From the NCBI RefSeq assembly GCF_015476655.1, contig NZ_JABFHF010000001.1, positions 186,001 to 250,000 on the forward strand: a DNA stretch of 64,000 nucleotides. Reading direction: 5' to 3'. The translations under genes were made by a program, and so were the position numbers. Positions within the stretch are counted from its first letter, which is position 1. Each line of letters begins with the position of its first letter. Below, in pieces: positions 37,009 through 46,178 of this stretch. The notes under the pieces are model-generated. The model saw only the letters and a program-made list of their open reading frames with translations. It had not been told where the DNA came from and made no database searches. Origin of the DNA: Aquiflexum lacus. Its GTDB lineage: Bacteria > Bacteroidota > Bacteroidia > Cytophagales > Cyclobacteriaceae.

Positions 37009-37411
37009 ATTTTGAAATTTATCCTTATACCCAAATGGCTATCATTTATTTTGTAATATTATACATAGGGGTCGTAAAAATATGAATATTTTAAGAAAAA
37101 ATTATTTCATCTGAATATATTTTAAATGATATTATTTGATAATTTAAATACTCTTTTTGGGTTATTCTGTTGGAAACCTGATGTAAGAGATAGACTTTGT
37201 ACTAAATTAATAATTAATTGTTTTTCAATGTATTATATTTTAAGTGAATAAATGTATCGGAAACTCCAATAAAATCATTTCATTTTTTTTCATTGATTTT
37301 TTTTTCCGATGATAGATAGATTTCTTCACTGTTTTCAACATGTTTTATATATCTAATTAAATTATTTATAAATTTTTTGTTATTTAATCAAAAAATACCG
37401 TGAACAGGGTA
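37009..37411. other. AT-rich spacer of about 400 bp
   Basis: Very AT-rich with many homopolymer runs and no credible open frame on either strand. It separates the glycosyltransferase gene from the candidate small RNA locus. I see no repeat or gene in it. Confidence 0.5.
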
Positions 37412-37443
37412 TTGTAATTTTAATTTAAAGTTTATTATATTTG
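37412..37443 (+). promoter_or_regulatory. Candidate Bacteroidota-type promoter
   Basis: TTG at 37412-37414, 21 nt, then TATATTTG at 37436-37443. The -7 box is a full match; the -33 box is partial and the spacing is at the upper limit. It would start a transcript near 37450. Confidence 0.5.
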
Positions 37444-37448
37444 TCACG

Positions 37449-37571
37449 GGTGATTAAGCAACTTTTTCTGCTAAAGACTTTTGAAATTAAATGAATGGAG
37501 ATTATCAAGATAATCATTTTTACTGATCTCCATTCAAATTTACACAATCCGCAGAGTGTGCGGATTTTTTT
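37449..37571 (+). ncRNA. Candidate structured small RNA or attenuated leader
   Basis: About 120 nt between a -7-like box and a strong terminator. It holds a perfect 10-bp inverted repeat, GAATGGAGAT (37493-37502) with ATCTCCATTC (37526-37535), containing a nested GATTATC/GATAATC hairpin. The terminator ends directly at the 5' edge of the DUF4421 coding frame. It may be an independent small RNA or a leader whose terminator is conditionally read through. I do not recognise it as a known RNA class; no expression evidence is available. Confidence 0.4.
37546..37571 (+). terminator. Intrinsic terminator just before the DUF4421 gene
   Basis: AATCCGCA (37546-37553) and TGCGGATT (37559-37566) form a perfect 8-bp stem with a 5-nt loop and seven T residues. 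Confidence 0.85.
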
Positions 37572-37604
37572 ATGACGTTCATTCTGAAAATCTTAATTTT
37601 ACAA

Positions 37605-38684
37605 ATGGTTAAATTTCTCGTTCGACTGAAATTTAGTTTCAGGTTTATTTTCCTTCTTTTGTTGTCAGTATTTTGTTTCTGTATTAATACTACAGCGATG
37701 GCTCAGGATGATTCGACTTATTATGTGTCTTACAAAGAAATGCTTACCACTAGGGTTTATACTTCAAGGAAATATACATCTTTAATCATCACAGATAGAG
37801 GTCAAAATAGCAGATTGAGATATGAACCCAATTCAACACTTAACCTAGGTATTGGGGCTACCTATAATGATATAACATTAAATCTTGCCTATGGCTTTGG
37901 GTTTATGAATCCAAGAGAGGGGACTGGTGAAACAAAATATCTGGACCTACAGGCTCATATATATCCAAAAAATTGGGTGATTGATTTGTTCGGTCAGTTT
38001 TATACCGGATTTTACTTGCAAAGGATTGACGGTAATCTTTTGCCACCTGAAGAAATCCTTGTTTTTCCCGATCTTAAATTAAGGAAACTCGGGGCTAATG
38101 TTCAGTATTTGTTTAATGGCGATAAGGTATCATTGAAAGCAGCATTTTTACAGAGTGCTTGGCAAAAAAAATCAGCTGGAAGTTTTCTAGGAGGATTTGA
38201 AGCTTATGGTGCATGGGCTGATAATAATGGAATGTTGCTTCCACCAACTAATCAGGACAGTCCTACAGGTAATTTTCAAAAGCTCGGTTTTTTTCAGTTT
38301 GGACCTAATTTTGGTTATATGCATACCTTGGTTTTTTGGAAACATTTTTTTGTTACCGGAGTGGCTTCTGCAAGTATGGCTATGGGAAGATCATATCTGG
38401 ATTATGAAGAAGATAGAATAAAAAACTGGAATTTTGTTCCCAACTATTTTTTGAGAGGGTTTGTTGGCTATAATGGACCTGTTTGGTCAATTAATGCCAA
38501 TTATGTTCACAATAATGTGGGGAAACCGCGGGTCGATGATTATGCTGGGAAAATCATGACCGGAAATTACAGGATTAATTTTGTTTACAGGTTTAAGGTC
38601 GGCTCTAAACTTCAAAAGTACTTGGATTATGTAGATCCTGAAAGATATATTCCCGAAGGTTTGAAACAGAAAAAAGAAAATTAA
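37605..38684 (+). CDS. DUF4421-family outer-membrane-like protein
   Basis: 359 residues from the ATG at 37605; an earlier in-frame ATG at 37572 lies inside the terminator tail. A signal peptide ends near TTAMAQD. The mature protein is rich in alternating aromatic and polar residues typical of an outer-membrane beta-barrel, with RLRYEPNSTLNLGIGATYND and TKYLDLQAHIYPKNWVIDLFGQFY matching DUF4421, a Bacteroidota-specific family without a defined role. The C-terminus continues past the last strand with PERYIPEGLKQKK. The gene directly follows a terminator, so its expression may depend on read-through or on a promoter not recognised. Confidence 0.8.
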   Translation: MVKFLVRLKFSFRFIFLLLLSVFCFCINTTAMAQDDSTYYVSYKEMLTTRVYTSRKYTSLIITDRGQNSRLRYEPNSTLNLGIGATYNDITLNLAYGFGFMNPREGTGETKYLDLQAHIYPKNWVIDLFGQFYTGFYLQRIDGNLLPPEEILVFPDLKLRKLGANVQYLFNGDKVSLKAAFLQSAWQKKSAGSFLGGFEAYGAWADNNGMLLPPTNQDSPTGNFQKLGFFQFGPNFGYMHTLVFWKHFFVTGVASASMAMGRSYLDYEEDRIKNWNFVPNYFLRGFVGYNGPVWSINANYVHNNVGKPRVDDYAGKIMTGNYRINFVYRFKVGSKLQKYLDYVDPERYIPEGLKQKKEN

Positions 38685-38748
38685 TTAAAGGCCTGATGAA
38701 TTTTATTTAGTTTTGTTCAGAATCTAACCGCATTAAAACCAAAATAAC

Positions 38749-40293
38749 ATGTCAGATATATATGGTATAAAAGCCGCTTTAAAAAAATTGGGCGTACAAC
38801 CTGAGAACCTTGGAACTTCAACAGGAAATGATTGGATGGAAACAGGTATGGACTATATCAGTTCTTTTTCACCTGCTGATGGAGAATTGATAGGAAAGGT
38901 CCAAATTACAAACAGGGAGAGTTATGAAGCTGTCGTATCCAAAGCCCAAGAAGCTTATAAAATCTGGAGTAAAATGCCTGCTCCACAACGAGGGGAAATC
39001 GTCAGGCAAATAGGAAATGCCCTTCGTGAAGTAAAAGCCGAACTGGGAAAATTAGTCTCCTACGAAATGGGTAAATCTTATCAAGAAGGACTTGGTGAAG
39101 TACAGGAAATGATTGATATCTGTGATTTTGCGGTTGGATTATCCAGACAATTATATGGATTGACCATGCATTCGGAACGCCCGGGACATAGGATGTATGA
39201 GCAATGGCATCCCATTGGGATAGTAGGAATCATTTCAGCTTTTAATTTCCCTGTAGCTGTTTGGTCGTGGAATAGTATGATTGCTTGGGTATGCGGGGAT
39301 GTTTGTATTTGGAAACCGTCTGAGAAAGCCCCTTTGTCTGGGATAGCTTGTCAGCATATTGCAGCAAAAGTTTTTAAAGAAAATGGATTGCCTGAAGGGA
39401 TATCTTCTTTGATTGTTGGGGATTATAAAGTCGGGGAATTTATGACCGAGGACAAAAGAGTTCCTCTGATTTCTGCCACAGGTTCTACCCGAATGGGTAA
39501 AATCGTAGGGCAAGCCGTAGCAGCAAGACTAGGAAGGTCACTGTTGGAGTTAGGTGGAAACAATGCTATCATCATCACCGAAAACGCAGATATTGAAATT
39601 GCTATCAGAGGAGCTTTGTTTGGAGCCGTCGGCACAGCAGGTCAAAGATGTACCTCAACCAGAAGGCTGATCATTCACGAGTCAATTTATGAATCTATAA
39701 AAGAAAGACTAGCTGCTGCTTATACTAAATTGGTTATAGGGAATCCCTTGAATGAAAAAAACCATGTTGGGCCTTTGATAGATAAAATGGCGGTGGAAAT
39801 GTATGAAAAGGCTATAGAAAAAGTCAAGGCAGAAGGAGGGAAGGAAGTTGTCGCTGGAGGTGTGCTATCAGGTGAAGGTTATGAATCCGGATGTTACGTG
39901 AAGCCTTGTATCATTGAAGCAGAGAACCATTTCAAGATGGTACAGGAAGAAACCTTTGCACCAATCCTGTATATCATGAAATATGAAACCTTGGACGACG
40001 CGATTGCCATGCACAATGGTGTTCCACAAGGTTTGTCTTCAGCCATCATGACTTTGAATATGAGAGAAGCAGAATCATTCTTGTCTGCTTCGGGTTCGGA
40101 TTGTGGTATTGCCAATGTCAATATCGGAACTTCGGGTGCGGAGATAGGTGGAGCTTTTGGAGGAGAAAAAGAAACGGGAGGGGGACGTGAGTCCGGTTCC
40201 GATTCCTGGAAAGCCTATATGCGCCGTCAGACCAATACGATTAACTATAGTACTACTTTGCCTTTGGCGCAGGGGATAAAGTTTGATATTTAA
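38749..40293 (+). CDS. ALDH7-family aldehyde dehydrogenase (aminoadipate-semialdehyde dehydrogenase type)
   Basis: 514 residues. The catalytic residues are Glu267 in LLELGGNN and Cys301 in GQRCTSTRRL; NAD binding uses the SATGSTRMGK loop. The C-terminal SGAEIGGAFGGEKETGGGRESGSDSWKAY stretch (positions about 462-490) is characteristic of the antiquitin/ALDH7 group, which oxidises L-2-aminoadipate 6-semialdehyde to aminoadipate in lysine catabolism. Betaine-aldehyde-like activities are also known in the group. A very strong terminator begins at its stop codon. No other lysine degradation gene is adjacent. Confidence 0.93.
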   Translation: MSDIYGIKAALKKLGVQPENLGTSTGNDWMETGMDYISSFSPADGELIGKVQITNRESYEAVVSKAQEAYKIWSKMPAPQRGEIVRQIGNALREVKAELGKLVSYEMGKSYQEGLGEVQEMIDICDFAVGLSRQLYGLTMHSERPGHRMYEQWHPIGIVGIISAFNFPVAVWSWNSMIAWVCGDVCIWKPSEKAPLSGIACQHIAAKVFKENGLPEGISSLIVGDYKVGEFMTEDKRVPLISATGSTRMGKIVGQAVAARLGRSLLELGGNNAIIITENADIEIAIRGALFGAVGTAGQRCTSTRRLIIHESIYESIKERLAAAYTKLVIGNPLNEKNHVGPLIDKMAVEMYEKAIEKVKAEGGKEVVAGGVLSGEGYESGCYVKPCIIEAENHFKMVQEETFAPILYIMKYETLDDAIAMHNGVPQGLSSAIMTLNMREAESFLSASGSDCGIANVNIGTSGAEIGGAFGGEKETGGGRESGSDSWKAYMRRQTNTINYSTTLPLAQGIKFDI

Positions 40294-40336
40294 AGAAAAG
40301 TATGGGCCTTAGAAAAAAAGGCCCATACTTTTCTTT
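40292..40336. terminator. Very strong hairpin terminator after the aldehyde dehydrogenase gene
   Basis: A perfect 19-bp stem (40292-40310 with 40318-40336) starts within the TAA stop codon, with a 7-nt loop. The inner core is GGGCC/GGCCC and the ends are A- and T-rich, so it could work in both directions. Confidence 0.85.
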
Positions 40337-40416
40337 AAAATAATATATCCATAATTAATAAATAGTATTCATTTTCAAGCGCTTAAATTTTCAGGAGCTT
40401 TTTTTTAATTATAAAA

Positions 40417-40447
40417 TTTGTACCAAAAAAATTTAAATCTACCTTTG
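40417..40447 (+). promoter_or_regulatory. Consensus Bacteroidota promoter of the tRNA-Val array
   Basis: TTTG (40417-40420), 19 nt and TACCTTTG (40440-40447) match the consensus exactly. A perfect 7-bp hairpin, CCATTTG with CAAATGG (40452-40470), lies at the predicted transcript start. The first intact tRNA-Val is about 130 nt downstream. Confidence 0.75.
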
Positions 40448-40478
40448 CAATCCATTTGAAAAGCAAATGGAGTTTATT

Positions 40479-40554
40479 GGAGTTTATCCCGATAGCTATC
40501 GGGATGGTTCAGGGCATACCGATTACCATCGGAAAGGTCGGGGTTCGAATTGCA
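40479..40554 (+). pseudogene. tRNA-Val-like remnant 1 with palindromes in place of the D and anticodon arms
   Basis: It keeps GGAGTTTA from the acceptor and GGTTCAGGGCA, AAGGTCGGGGTTCGAAT from the D-loop end and T arm of the neighbouring tRNA-Val. The D-arm position holds a perfect 20-bp palindrome (40486-40505, core CGATAGCTATCG) and the anticodon arm is CCGAT-TACC-ATCGG. It cannot fold as a normal tRNA and lacks a matching 3' acceptor strand. Confidence 0.65.
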
Positions 40555-40578
40555 GAAATAAGAATTAATTGAAATAAT

Positions 40579-40652
40579 GGGAGTTTAGCTCAGTTGGTTC
40601 AGAGCATCTGCCTTACAAGCAGAGGGTCGGGGGTTCGAATCCCTCAACTCCC
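40579..40652 (+). tRNA. tRNA-Val (anticodon UAC), copy 1
   Basis: 74 nt with all arms intact: acceptor GGGAGTT/AACTCCC, D arm GCTC/GAGC, anticodon stem TCTGC/GCAGA with loop CTTACAA giving anticodon TAC, and T arm GGGGG-TTCGAAT-CCCTC. CCA is not fully encoded. It reads GUA codons (and probably other valine codons). It is identical to the second copy at 40758. Confidence 0.97.
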
Positions 40653-40668
40653 ACATAATTCTTATTCT

Positions 40669-40735
40669 CAATAGCTATTGTGTTGTTTCAGAGCATTCCG
40701 ATTTTAATTGGAAGGGTCGGGGGTTTGAATTGTAG
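40669..40735 (+). pseudogene. tRNA-Val-like remnant 2
   Basis: It begins with the palindrome CAATAGCTATTG (40669-40680), followed by TGTTGTTTCAGAGCA, an anticodon-arm replacement TTCCGATTTTAATTGGAA and a T-arm copy GGGTCGGGGGTTTGAAT. It shares its plan with remnant 1 and with the 3' halves at 41114 and 41460. Confidence 0.65.
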
Positions 40736-41459
<724 letters not shown>

Positions 41460-41524
41460 GTTGTTGTTTCAGAGCATTCCGATTAAAATCGGAAGGGTCG
41501 GGGGTTCGAATCCCTCAACTCCCA
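41460..41524 (+). pseudogene. tRNA-Val 3'-half remnant 4
   Basis: Exact copy of remnant 3. After it the sequence changes from CAGTAAG to CAGCAAG and to a different terminator, marking the end of the tandem repeat. Confidence 0.75.
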
Positions 41525-41529
41525 CAGCA

Positions 41530-41553
41530 AGCCTCTTTAAGAGGCTTTTTTTT
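41530..41553 (+). terminator. Terminator at the right end of the array
   Basis: AGCCTC (41530-41535), 5-nt loop, GAGGCT (41541-41546) and eight T residues. It is related to the other two terminators but has a different stem. Confidence 0.85.
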
Positions 41554-41558
41554 GTTGA

Positions 41559-41595
41559 TTTCGTGCTACTTTTACATATTACACTCGAAATCTAG
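41559..41595 (+). pseudogene. Truncated third GIY-YIG gene
   Basis: The frame ATT-TCG-TGC-TAC reproduces [11 protein letters not shown] of the intact copies, with the ATG changed to ATT, and then diverges. Only the first 12 codons or so remain. It shows that the array once held a third, older unit. Confidence 0.7.
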
Positions 41596-41791
41596 AGTTA
41601 GATTTTTAGAAAGTAAAATATCAGACAAAAATCTTTGAAGTCATACCTTATCCAAATAACCTTTCAGCTTATATTTTGTGTCTTTTTACTGTATTCTTGA
41701 GTTGTTAAACGTATAAATTATTTCTAATTAGGCAACCAATTTACAAGCAAATAGCAGTGAGCAGAAGGTACTGTTCAAAAGATTTAGACTA

Positions 41792-41968
41792 ATGAAAACG
41801 GAAAACATCCTCATCCATCCCGAGACCATTTAGCAGGAAAATGCACTTAATGCTTTTGCCAAAGCGCTTAAAATGAAGATTGAAGTGGCAAAGGAAAATT
41901 CCTGTGATCCAAAGTTTGTTGCTGAAATTGAGGAAAGCAGGGAACAGTACAAAAAGGTGAATTCATAA
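41792..41968 (+). pseudogene. DUF2683-like antitoxin gene with an in-frame stop
   Basis: A 59-codon frame from ATG (41792) to TAA (41966-41968) is broken by TAG at codon 14 (41831-41833). The pieces read MKTENILIHPETI and QENALNAFAKALKMKIEVAKE, matching small antitoxins of the DUF2683 type that pair with YoeB/Txe toxins. The 40-bp gap to the toxin-like remnant fits a former toxin-antitoxin operon. Confidence 0.65.
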
Positions 41969-42008
41969 GCGTTAATAAAAAGGATATAAAGACTTTTCTA
42001 GGACTCAA

Positions 42009-42122
42009 ATGACATATCGTTTAGATTTTACCAAACGAGCACAAGATCATATTGCTTTTCACAAACAATCTGGCAATAAATCAATTTACTTGATTTTTAA
42101 AGATCTTGCAAATTCACCATAA
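42009..42122 (+). pseudogene. Truncated YoeB/Txe-like toxin gene
   Basis: 37 residues: MTYRLDFTKRAQDHIAFHKQSGNKS is the N-terminus of YoeB/Txe mRNA-interferase toxins, which are usually about 85-90 residues. After SGNKS the sequence diverges and stops. The C-terminal catalytic residues are absent. The remnant overlaps the 3' end of the convergent TonB receptor gene by 26 nt. Confidence 0.65.
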
Positions 42123-43944
42123 ACCCCGCCTTAAACCACCTGCCCGGCATCTGTACAAATCCTGCTTCAATATAATCTGCATTGGTTAAGTTGGAAACTT
42201 CCACAAAAAGACCGAATTTTTTTAAGCGATTGTAGTCAAGTCTTGCGTCCAACAGGAAGTAGGGATCCAAGGCAATTCTTTCGAGATACCTGCCTTTGAT
42301 TGTCAATTCAGCTTTTTTGAAGAATTCAGCATTGATTCCTCCTATAAACTGGTTTTTGAGGGAATTTAAGGCAAATCTGGATTCCACACCTTCAGGTTGG
42401 ACCAAATCAGCATTGATATAATTGTAGCTGAATGATATGTCCTTGAGCTTTACATTTTCAGAACCCAAGTTTACCAAGTATTGAAAGGAAGTTTCCAATC
42501 CATTGAAGGTTACCTGACTGATATTTCCCGGTGTCCACTGGTTGGGATTGGGTTGTACTGTACTAGGGGCACGGGTATAATCGATGAGATTTTCGGTAAA
42601 TCGGTAGAAATAAACTATTTCGGCCCTCAGCCTCGATTTGTTCAGTTTCCAGCCTATCTCAAAGTTTCTGGCTTCTTCAGGCAGTAGATTGGGGTTACTG
42701 GAATTACTGGCATCCTGATAATACAACTCTGTATAAGATGGGATTCTAAAGCTGTTGCCAATATTGCTGTATAGTCTTAAATATTCATTCACTTGGTATC
42801 CAATCTCCGCACCCGGAAAATGCCTCCATCCATATTCACTGTAATAATTGGAATAGATACCTGCCCTTAGATCAAATTTGTCCAGGAACTCAATTCTATG
42901 CTCTGCGTAACTTCCCAAAAAACTTCTGCTATGGTTTCCAAGGTTTGTGCTTTCGATGATTTCTTCCCTTCCTTCAAGCCCAAAACCTGTTACACCGAAT
43001 TTGGAGGTGTAAGTACTGTTAAATTCCAGCGCCAATACATCGGATGTGTGGAAATTTGTAAAAAAGTCCGGTTCATTTCTTCTCAATCTAAATTCATCCA
43101 CATTTCTCCGCCAATAGCCCCTTGTCTGAAAATACAGGTTGTTGTTTCGGTAAGTATGGCTAAGGGCAGAAAGGTAGGTCTGTATGGCCTCCCATTGGTC
43201 GGGAAAGCGGTCCGTATAAAATCCATTGGCGCCGAATTCCCGGTCTGTAAAACCGAACATGGCATTCAGCTCATTTTTCTCATTGATTTCATAACCTGAT
43301 TCATAAAAGACATTGGTGACTTTGAAGTCGGAGTTGTACCAATGACCGTCAGAAGCGTCATGGGAAACCGATAAGGTCTGTTTGTAATTGCCAATGGGCA
43401 GCGAAGAAATGATATGTCCTCCTCTCATGCCAAAGTCACCACCAAATCCCTGGATTTGAAGACTTTTTGTATCGGGAAGCGTGGTAATGATATTGATGGC
43501 TCCTGCAAATGCATTTTGTCCAAATATCCTTGATCCCGGGCCTTTGAGCACTTCAATCCTTTGAATTCCCTGTAAAGGAACAGGGATGTTCATCATGTGA
43601 TGTCCGGTCTGCGGATCAGTGAGTTTGATGCCATTGATCAACATGAGCGTTTGCTCAAAGCTTCCACCTCTGATGCCGATGTTGGCCTGAACGCCGCTGA
43701 CACCCCTTTGCCGCACATCAACTCCCGGTGTAAAAGCCAATAACTCCTGAATGCTCCTGGCAGGGACTGTTTCTATTTCCAGCCTTTGGATGACACTGAT
43801 ATTTCTCGAAATCTTGTTGAAGGGAATTCCTATCCGGTTTTCCATAATCGTGATTTCTCTTAATTCCACATCCGTACTGTCTTGAAGGGCACAGACGCCA
43901 TTTAAAGAAAGTAGAATAGAAATAATTGTAAAACAGGCTTTCAT
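42097..43944 (-). CDS. TonB-dependent outer-membrane receptor
   Basis: 615 residues from the ATG at 43944; the longer frame to 44007 adds residues before a clean signal peptide (MKACFTIISILLSLNGVCA). The plug domain has SIQELLAFTPGVDVRQRG, GIRGGSFEQTLMLINGIKL and RIEVLKGPGSRIFGQNAFAGAINIIT (positions spread over about 50-155). The rest is a 22-strand-type barrel ending MPGRWFKAGFMVNL with the hydrophobic C-terminus. The gene organisation resembles BtuB/FepA-like receptors of moderate size; the ligand may be cobalamin, a siderophore or another chelate but cannot be assigned. There is no SusD partner. Confidence 0.93.
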   Translation of the reverse strand: MKACFTIISILLSLNGVCALQDSTDVELREITIMENRIGIPFNKISRNISVIQRLEIETVPARSIQELLAFTPGVDVRQRGVSGVQANIGIRGGSFEQTLMLINGIKLTDPQTGHHMMNIPVPLQGIQRIEVLKGPGSRIFGQNAFAGAINIITTLPDTKSLQIQGFGGDFGMRGGHIISSLPIGNYKQTLSVSHDASDGHWYNSDFKVTNVFYESGYEINEKNELNAMFGFTDREFGANGFYTDRFPDQWEAIQTYLSALSHTYRNNNLYFQTRGYWRRNVDEFRLRRNEPDFFTNFHTSDVLALEFNSTYTSKFGVTGFGLEGREEIIESTNLGNHSRSFLGSYAEHRIEFLDKFDLRAGIYSNYYSEYGWRHFPGAEIGYQVNEYLRLYSNIGNSFRIPSYTELYYQDASNSSNPNLLPEEARNFEIGWKLNKSRLRAEIVYFYRFTENLIDYTRAPSTVQPNPNQWTPGNISQVTFNGLETSFQYLVNLGSENVKLKDISFSYNYINADLVQPEGVESRFALNSLKNQFIGGINAEFFKKAELTIKGRYLERIALDPYFLLDARLDYNRLKKFGLFVEVSNLTNADYIEAGFVQMPGRWFKAGFMVNLQDL

Positions 43945-44116
43945 AAAGAGTTGTGGTTTTTTAATTCCGCAAATTACAGTTGTATAATTTCTAAAAACAA
44001 ATCCCAATAACTGCTAGAATGTTTTCTTGGAAACCATTTTGAGGACAATAATGAATTTTTTCTTTAGGAAGCATTCTGTATTTTAGCGCCTTAGTTTATC
44101 AAAAAGTGAATCCTAC

Positions 44117-46075
44117 ATGAGAAATAGATTTTATAAAATTCCCGCTTTCATACTTGTTATTTTCTTTGGTTTTGAATCCTACGCCCAACAGGTGAAAGAC
44201 AATAGAGATGCTGCTTTTACGGAATTTGGATATAGGCAAGGTTCAGCATACAGGACAGCTTCGGGAAAACCCGGACCTTCCTATTGGCAAAATATGGCAG
44301 ATTATGTCATAGATGTTACACTGAATGATTCAACAAATACTATAAAAGGAAAAGTCAGCATCACCTATAAAAACAATAGCCCCGAGAACCTGGATTTTGT
44401 GTGGCTGTATTTGGAGCAGAACAGGTTTACGGAAGATTCCAGAGGTTCGCTGACCACACCTATTCAGGGCAACAGGTACAGTGGAGACCTGGATGGTGGA
44501 TACGAAATTGAAAATGTAAAAGCCCAGATTACAGGTAGGAACAAACCCGTTTCCAATGAATATTCGATCAATGATACCAGGATGCAGGTTTCATTTGCAG
44601 AGCCACTTCCTGCGAATGGAGGTCAGGCAGTCATTTCCATGGATTTTGAATATAAGATTCCTGAGAAAGGCATGGACCGAATGGGACGGCTTAAAGTAAA
44701 GGATGGGACTATCTATGCTATGGCACAATGGTATCCTAGGTTGGCGGTTTTTGATGATGTGACCGGATGGAATACAGATCCCTACCTAGGTGCAGGGGAG
44801 TTTTATTTGGGCTATGGTGATTTTGAATATAGGGTAACCGTACCTTTTGACCACATTGTAGTCGGTTCAGGGGAATTGATGAATCCATCCCAAGTGCTTA
44901 CCAAGGAGCAACAAAACAGGATGAAAAGTGCTTCTGAAAGTGATGAGCGGGTTTATATCATCAGTCCTGAAGAAATAACAGATTATGCCAATCACAGGGC
45001 AAAACAAAGTGGCACACAAACCTGGCATTTTAAAATCCAAAATTCCAGGGATATCGCATTTGCATCTTCAAAAGCATTTATCTGGGATGCGGCCAGGATC
45101 AATCTTCCAAGTGGTAAAAAAGCCTTGGCCCAATCGGTCTATCCACAGGAAAGTGATGGAGAAGATGCTTGGGGAAGATCTACTGAATACAGCAAAGCTT
45201 CCGTAGAGCATTATTCCGAAATGTGGTATGAATATCCTTATCCCGTAGCGGTAAATGTAGCTGCAGAAATCAACGGTATGGAATATCCTGGCGTCAATTT
45301 CTGTAGCTGGCAATCAAAAGGAGAAAGTTTATGGGGAGTAACAGACCATGAATTCGGTCACAACTGGTTTCCCATGATTGTCGGAAGCAATGAAAGGAGA
45401 CATGCCTGGATGGATGAAGGTTTCAATACTTTTATCAATTATTATAGTTACCTCGCTTTCAATGATGGTGAGTATACCAATAACCTGATACAGACCAGAA
45501 GGTACCTTGGTTGGCTGACCAATAAGGACAGGGAACCCATAGCCACCCATGCAGACCGCACCCAGACCAATAACCTTGGAATGGTAGCCTATATGAAGCC
45601 GGCTTTGGGACTCATCATGCTGAGGGAATATGTTCTGGATCATGAAAGGTTTGACAAAGCATTTAGATCTTATATCAAAGCTTGGGCTTATAAGCATCCC
45701 CAGCCCACAGATTTTTTTAACCATATGGAAAATGTATCAGGTGAAAACCTGGATTGGTTCTGGAAAGGCTGGTTTTACAGCAATGCCAATATTGATCTGG
45801 CCATCAATGGTGTTTTTCCTTACGGTGCCAATTATATAGTGTCACTTTCCAATCTTGGGGAACTGCCCATGCCGGTATTATTGGAAATCACATATGATGA
45901 TGGGGAAAAAGAAAGAAGGATGCTTCCTGTAGAGATTTGGTTCAAAGGCAATCAGTGGAACCATCTGCTCAAAGTGGACAAAAAGGTGGTAGCAGTGGAG
46001 ATTGACCCTGACAAGGTCATTACAGATACTAATGCCGGAAATGACAAATGGCCGAGCGGGGTTTATAAGGATTAA
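44117..46075 (+). CDS. M1-family zinc metallopeptidase, exported
   Basis: 652 residues with a signal peptide (cleavage near SYAQQ). The N-terminal beta-sandwich is followed by a gluzincin domain with GMEYPGVNF (exopeptidase-like substrate motif with Glu), the zinc site H411EFGH415 and the third ligand Glu434 in WMDEGFN. M1 enzymes are usually aminopeptidases; in Bacteroidota such exported forms degrade peptides in the periplasm or outside. The C-terminal part has a short beta domain with NLGELPMPVLLEITYDDGE. A long inverted repeat follows the gene. Confidence 0.94.
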   Translation: MRNRFYKIPAFILVIFFGFESYAQQVKDNRDAAFTEFGYRQGSAYRTASGKPGPSYWQNMADYVIDVTLNDSTNTIKGKVSITYKNNSPENLDFVWLYLEQNRFTEDSRGSLTTPIQGNRYSGDLDGGYEIENVKAQITGRNKPVSNEYSINDTRMQVSFAEPLPANGGQAVISMDFEYKIPEKGMDRMGRLKVKDGTIYAMAQWYPRLAVFDDVTGWNTDPYLGAGEFYLGYGDFEYRVTVPFDHIVVGSGELMNPSQVLTKEQQNRMKSASESDERVYIISPEEITDYANHRAKQSGTQTWHFKIQNSRDIAFASSKAFIWDAARINLPSGKKALAQSVYPQESDGEDAWGRSTEYSKASVEHYSEMWYEYPYPVAVNVAAEINGMEYPGVNFCSWQSKGESLWGVTDHEFGHNWFPMIVGSNERRHAWMDEGFNTFINYYSYLAFNDGEYTNNLIQTRRYLGWLTNKDREPIATHADRTQTNNLGMVAYMKPALGLIMLREYVLDHERFDKAFRSYIKAWAYKHPQPTDFFNHMENVSGENLDWFWKGWFYSNANIDLAINGVFPYGANYIVSLSNLGELPMPVLLEITYDDGEKERRMLPVEIWFKGNQWNHLLKVDKKVVAVEIDPDKVITDTNAGNDKWPSGVYKD

Positions 46076-46102
46076 AAAGAATGAGGAGCCTGTAAGTTTT
46101 GA

Positions 46103-46177
46103 TGGAACGCTGATTTAGCTGATTTTACTGATTATTTATCTGCGTGAATCAGTAAAATCAGCTTCATCTGCGTTCCA
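46103..46177. repeat. Long inverted repeat between convergent genes
   Basis: An outer 8-bp arm (TGGAACGC 46103-46110 with GCGTTCCA 46170-46177) encloses a perfect 17-bp arm (46117-46133 with 46147-46163). It lies 27 bp after the M1 peptidase stop and 1 bp before the cytochrome gene's stop. There is no clear T-run, so it may be a bidirectional terminator or a mobile palindromic element. Confidence 0.75.
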
Positions 46178-46178
46178 T

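Noticed and set aside
40294-40578. Possible CRISPR-like array because of repeated units around 40480-41530
   Set aside because: The repeats are tRNA genes, tRNA remnants and a tandem gene duplication with coding content, not regular short repeats with unique spacers.
43945-44116. Possible cobalamin riboswitch ahead of the TonB receptor
   Set aside because: The spacer is shared by divergent genes, is too short, and I could not find the conserved B12-box core.
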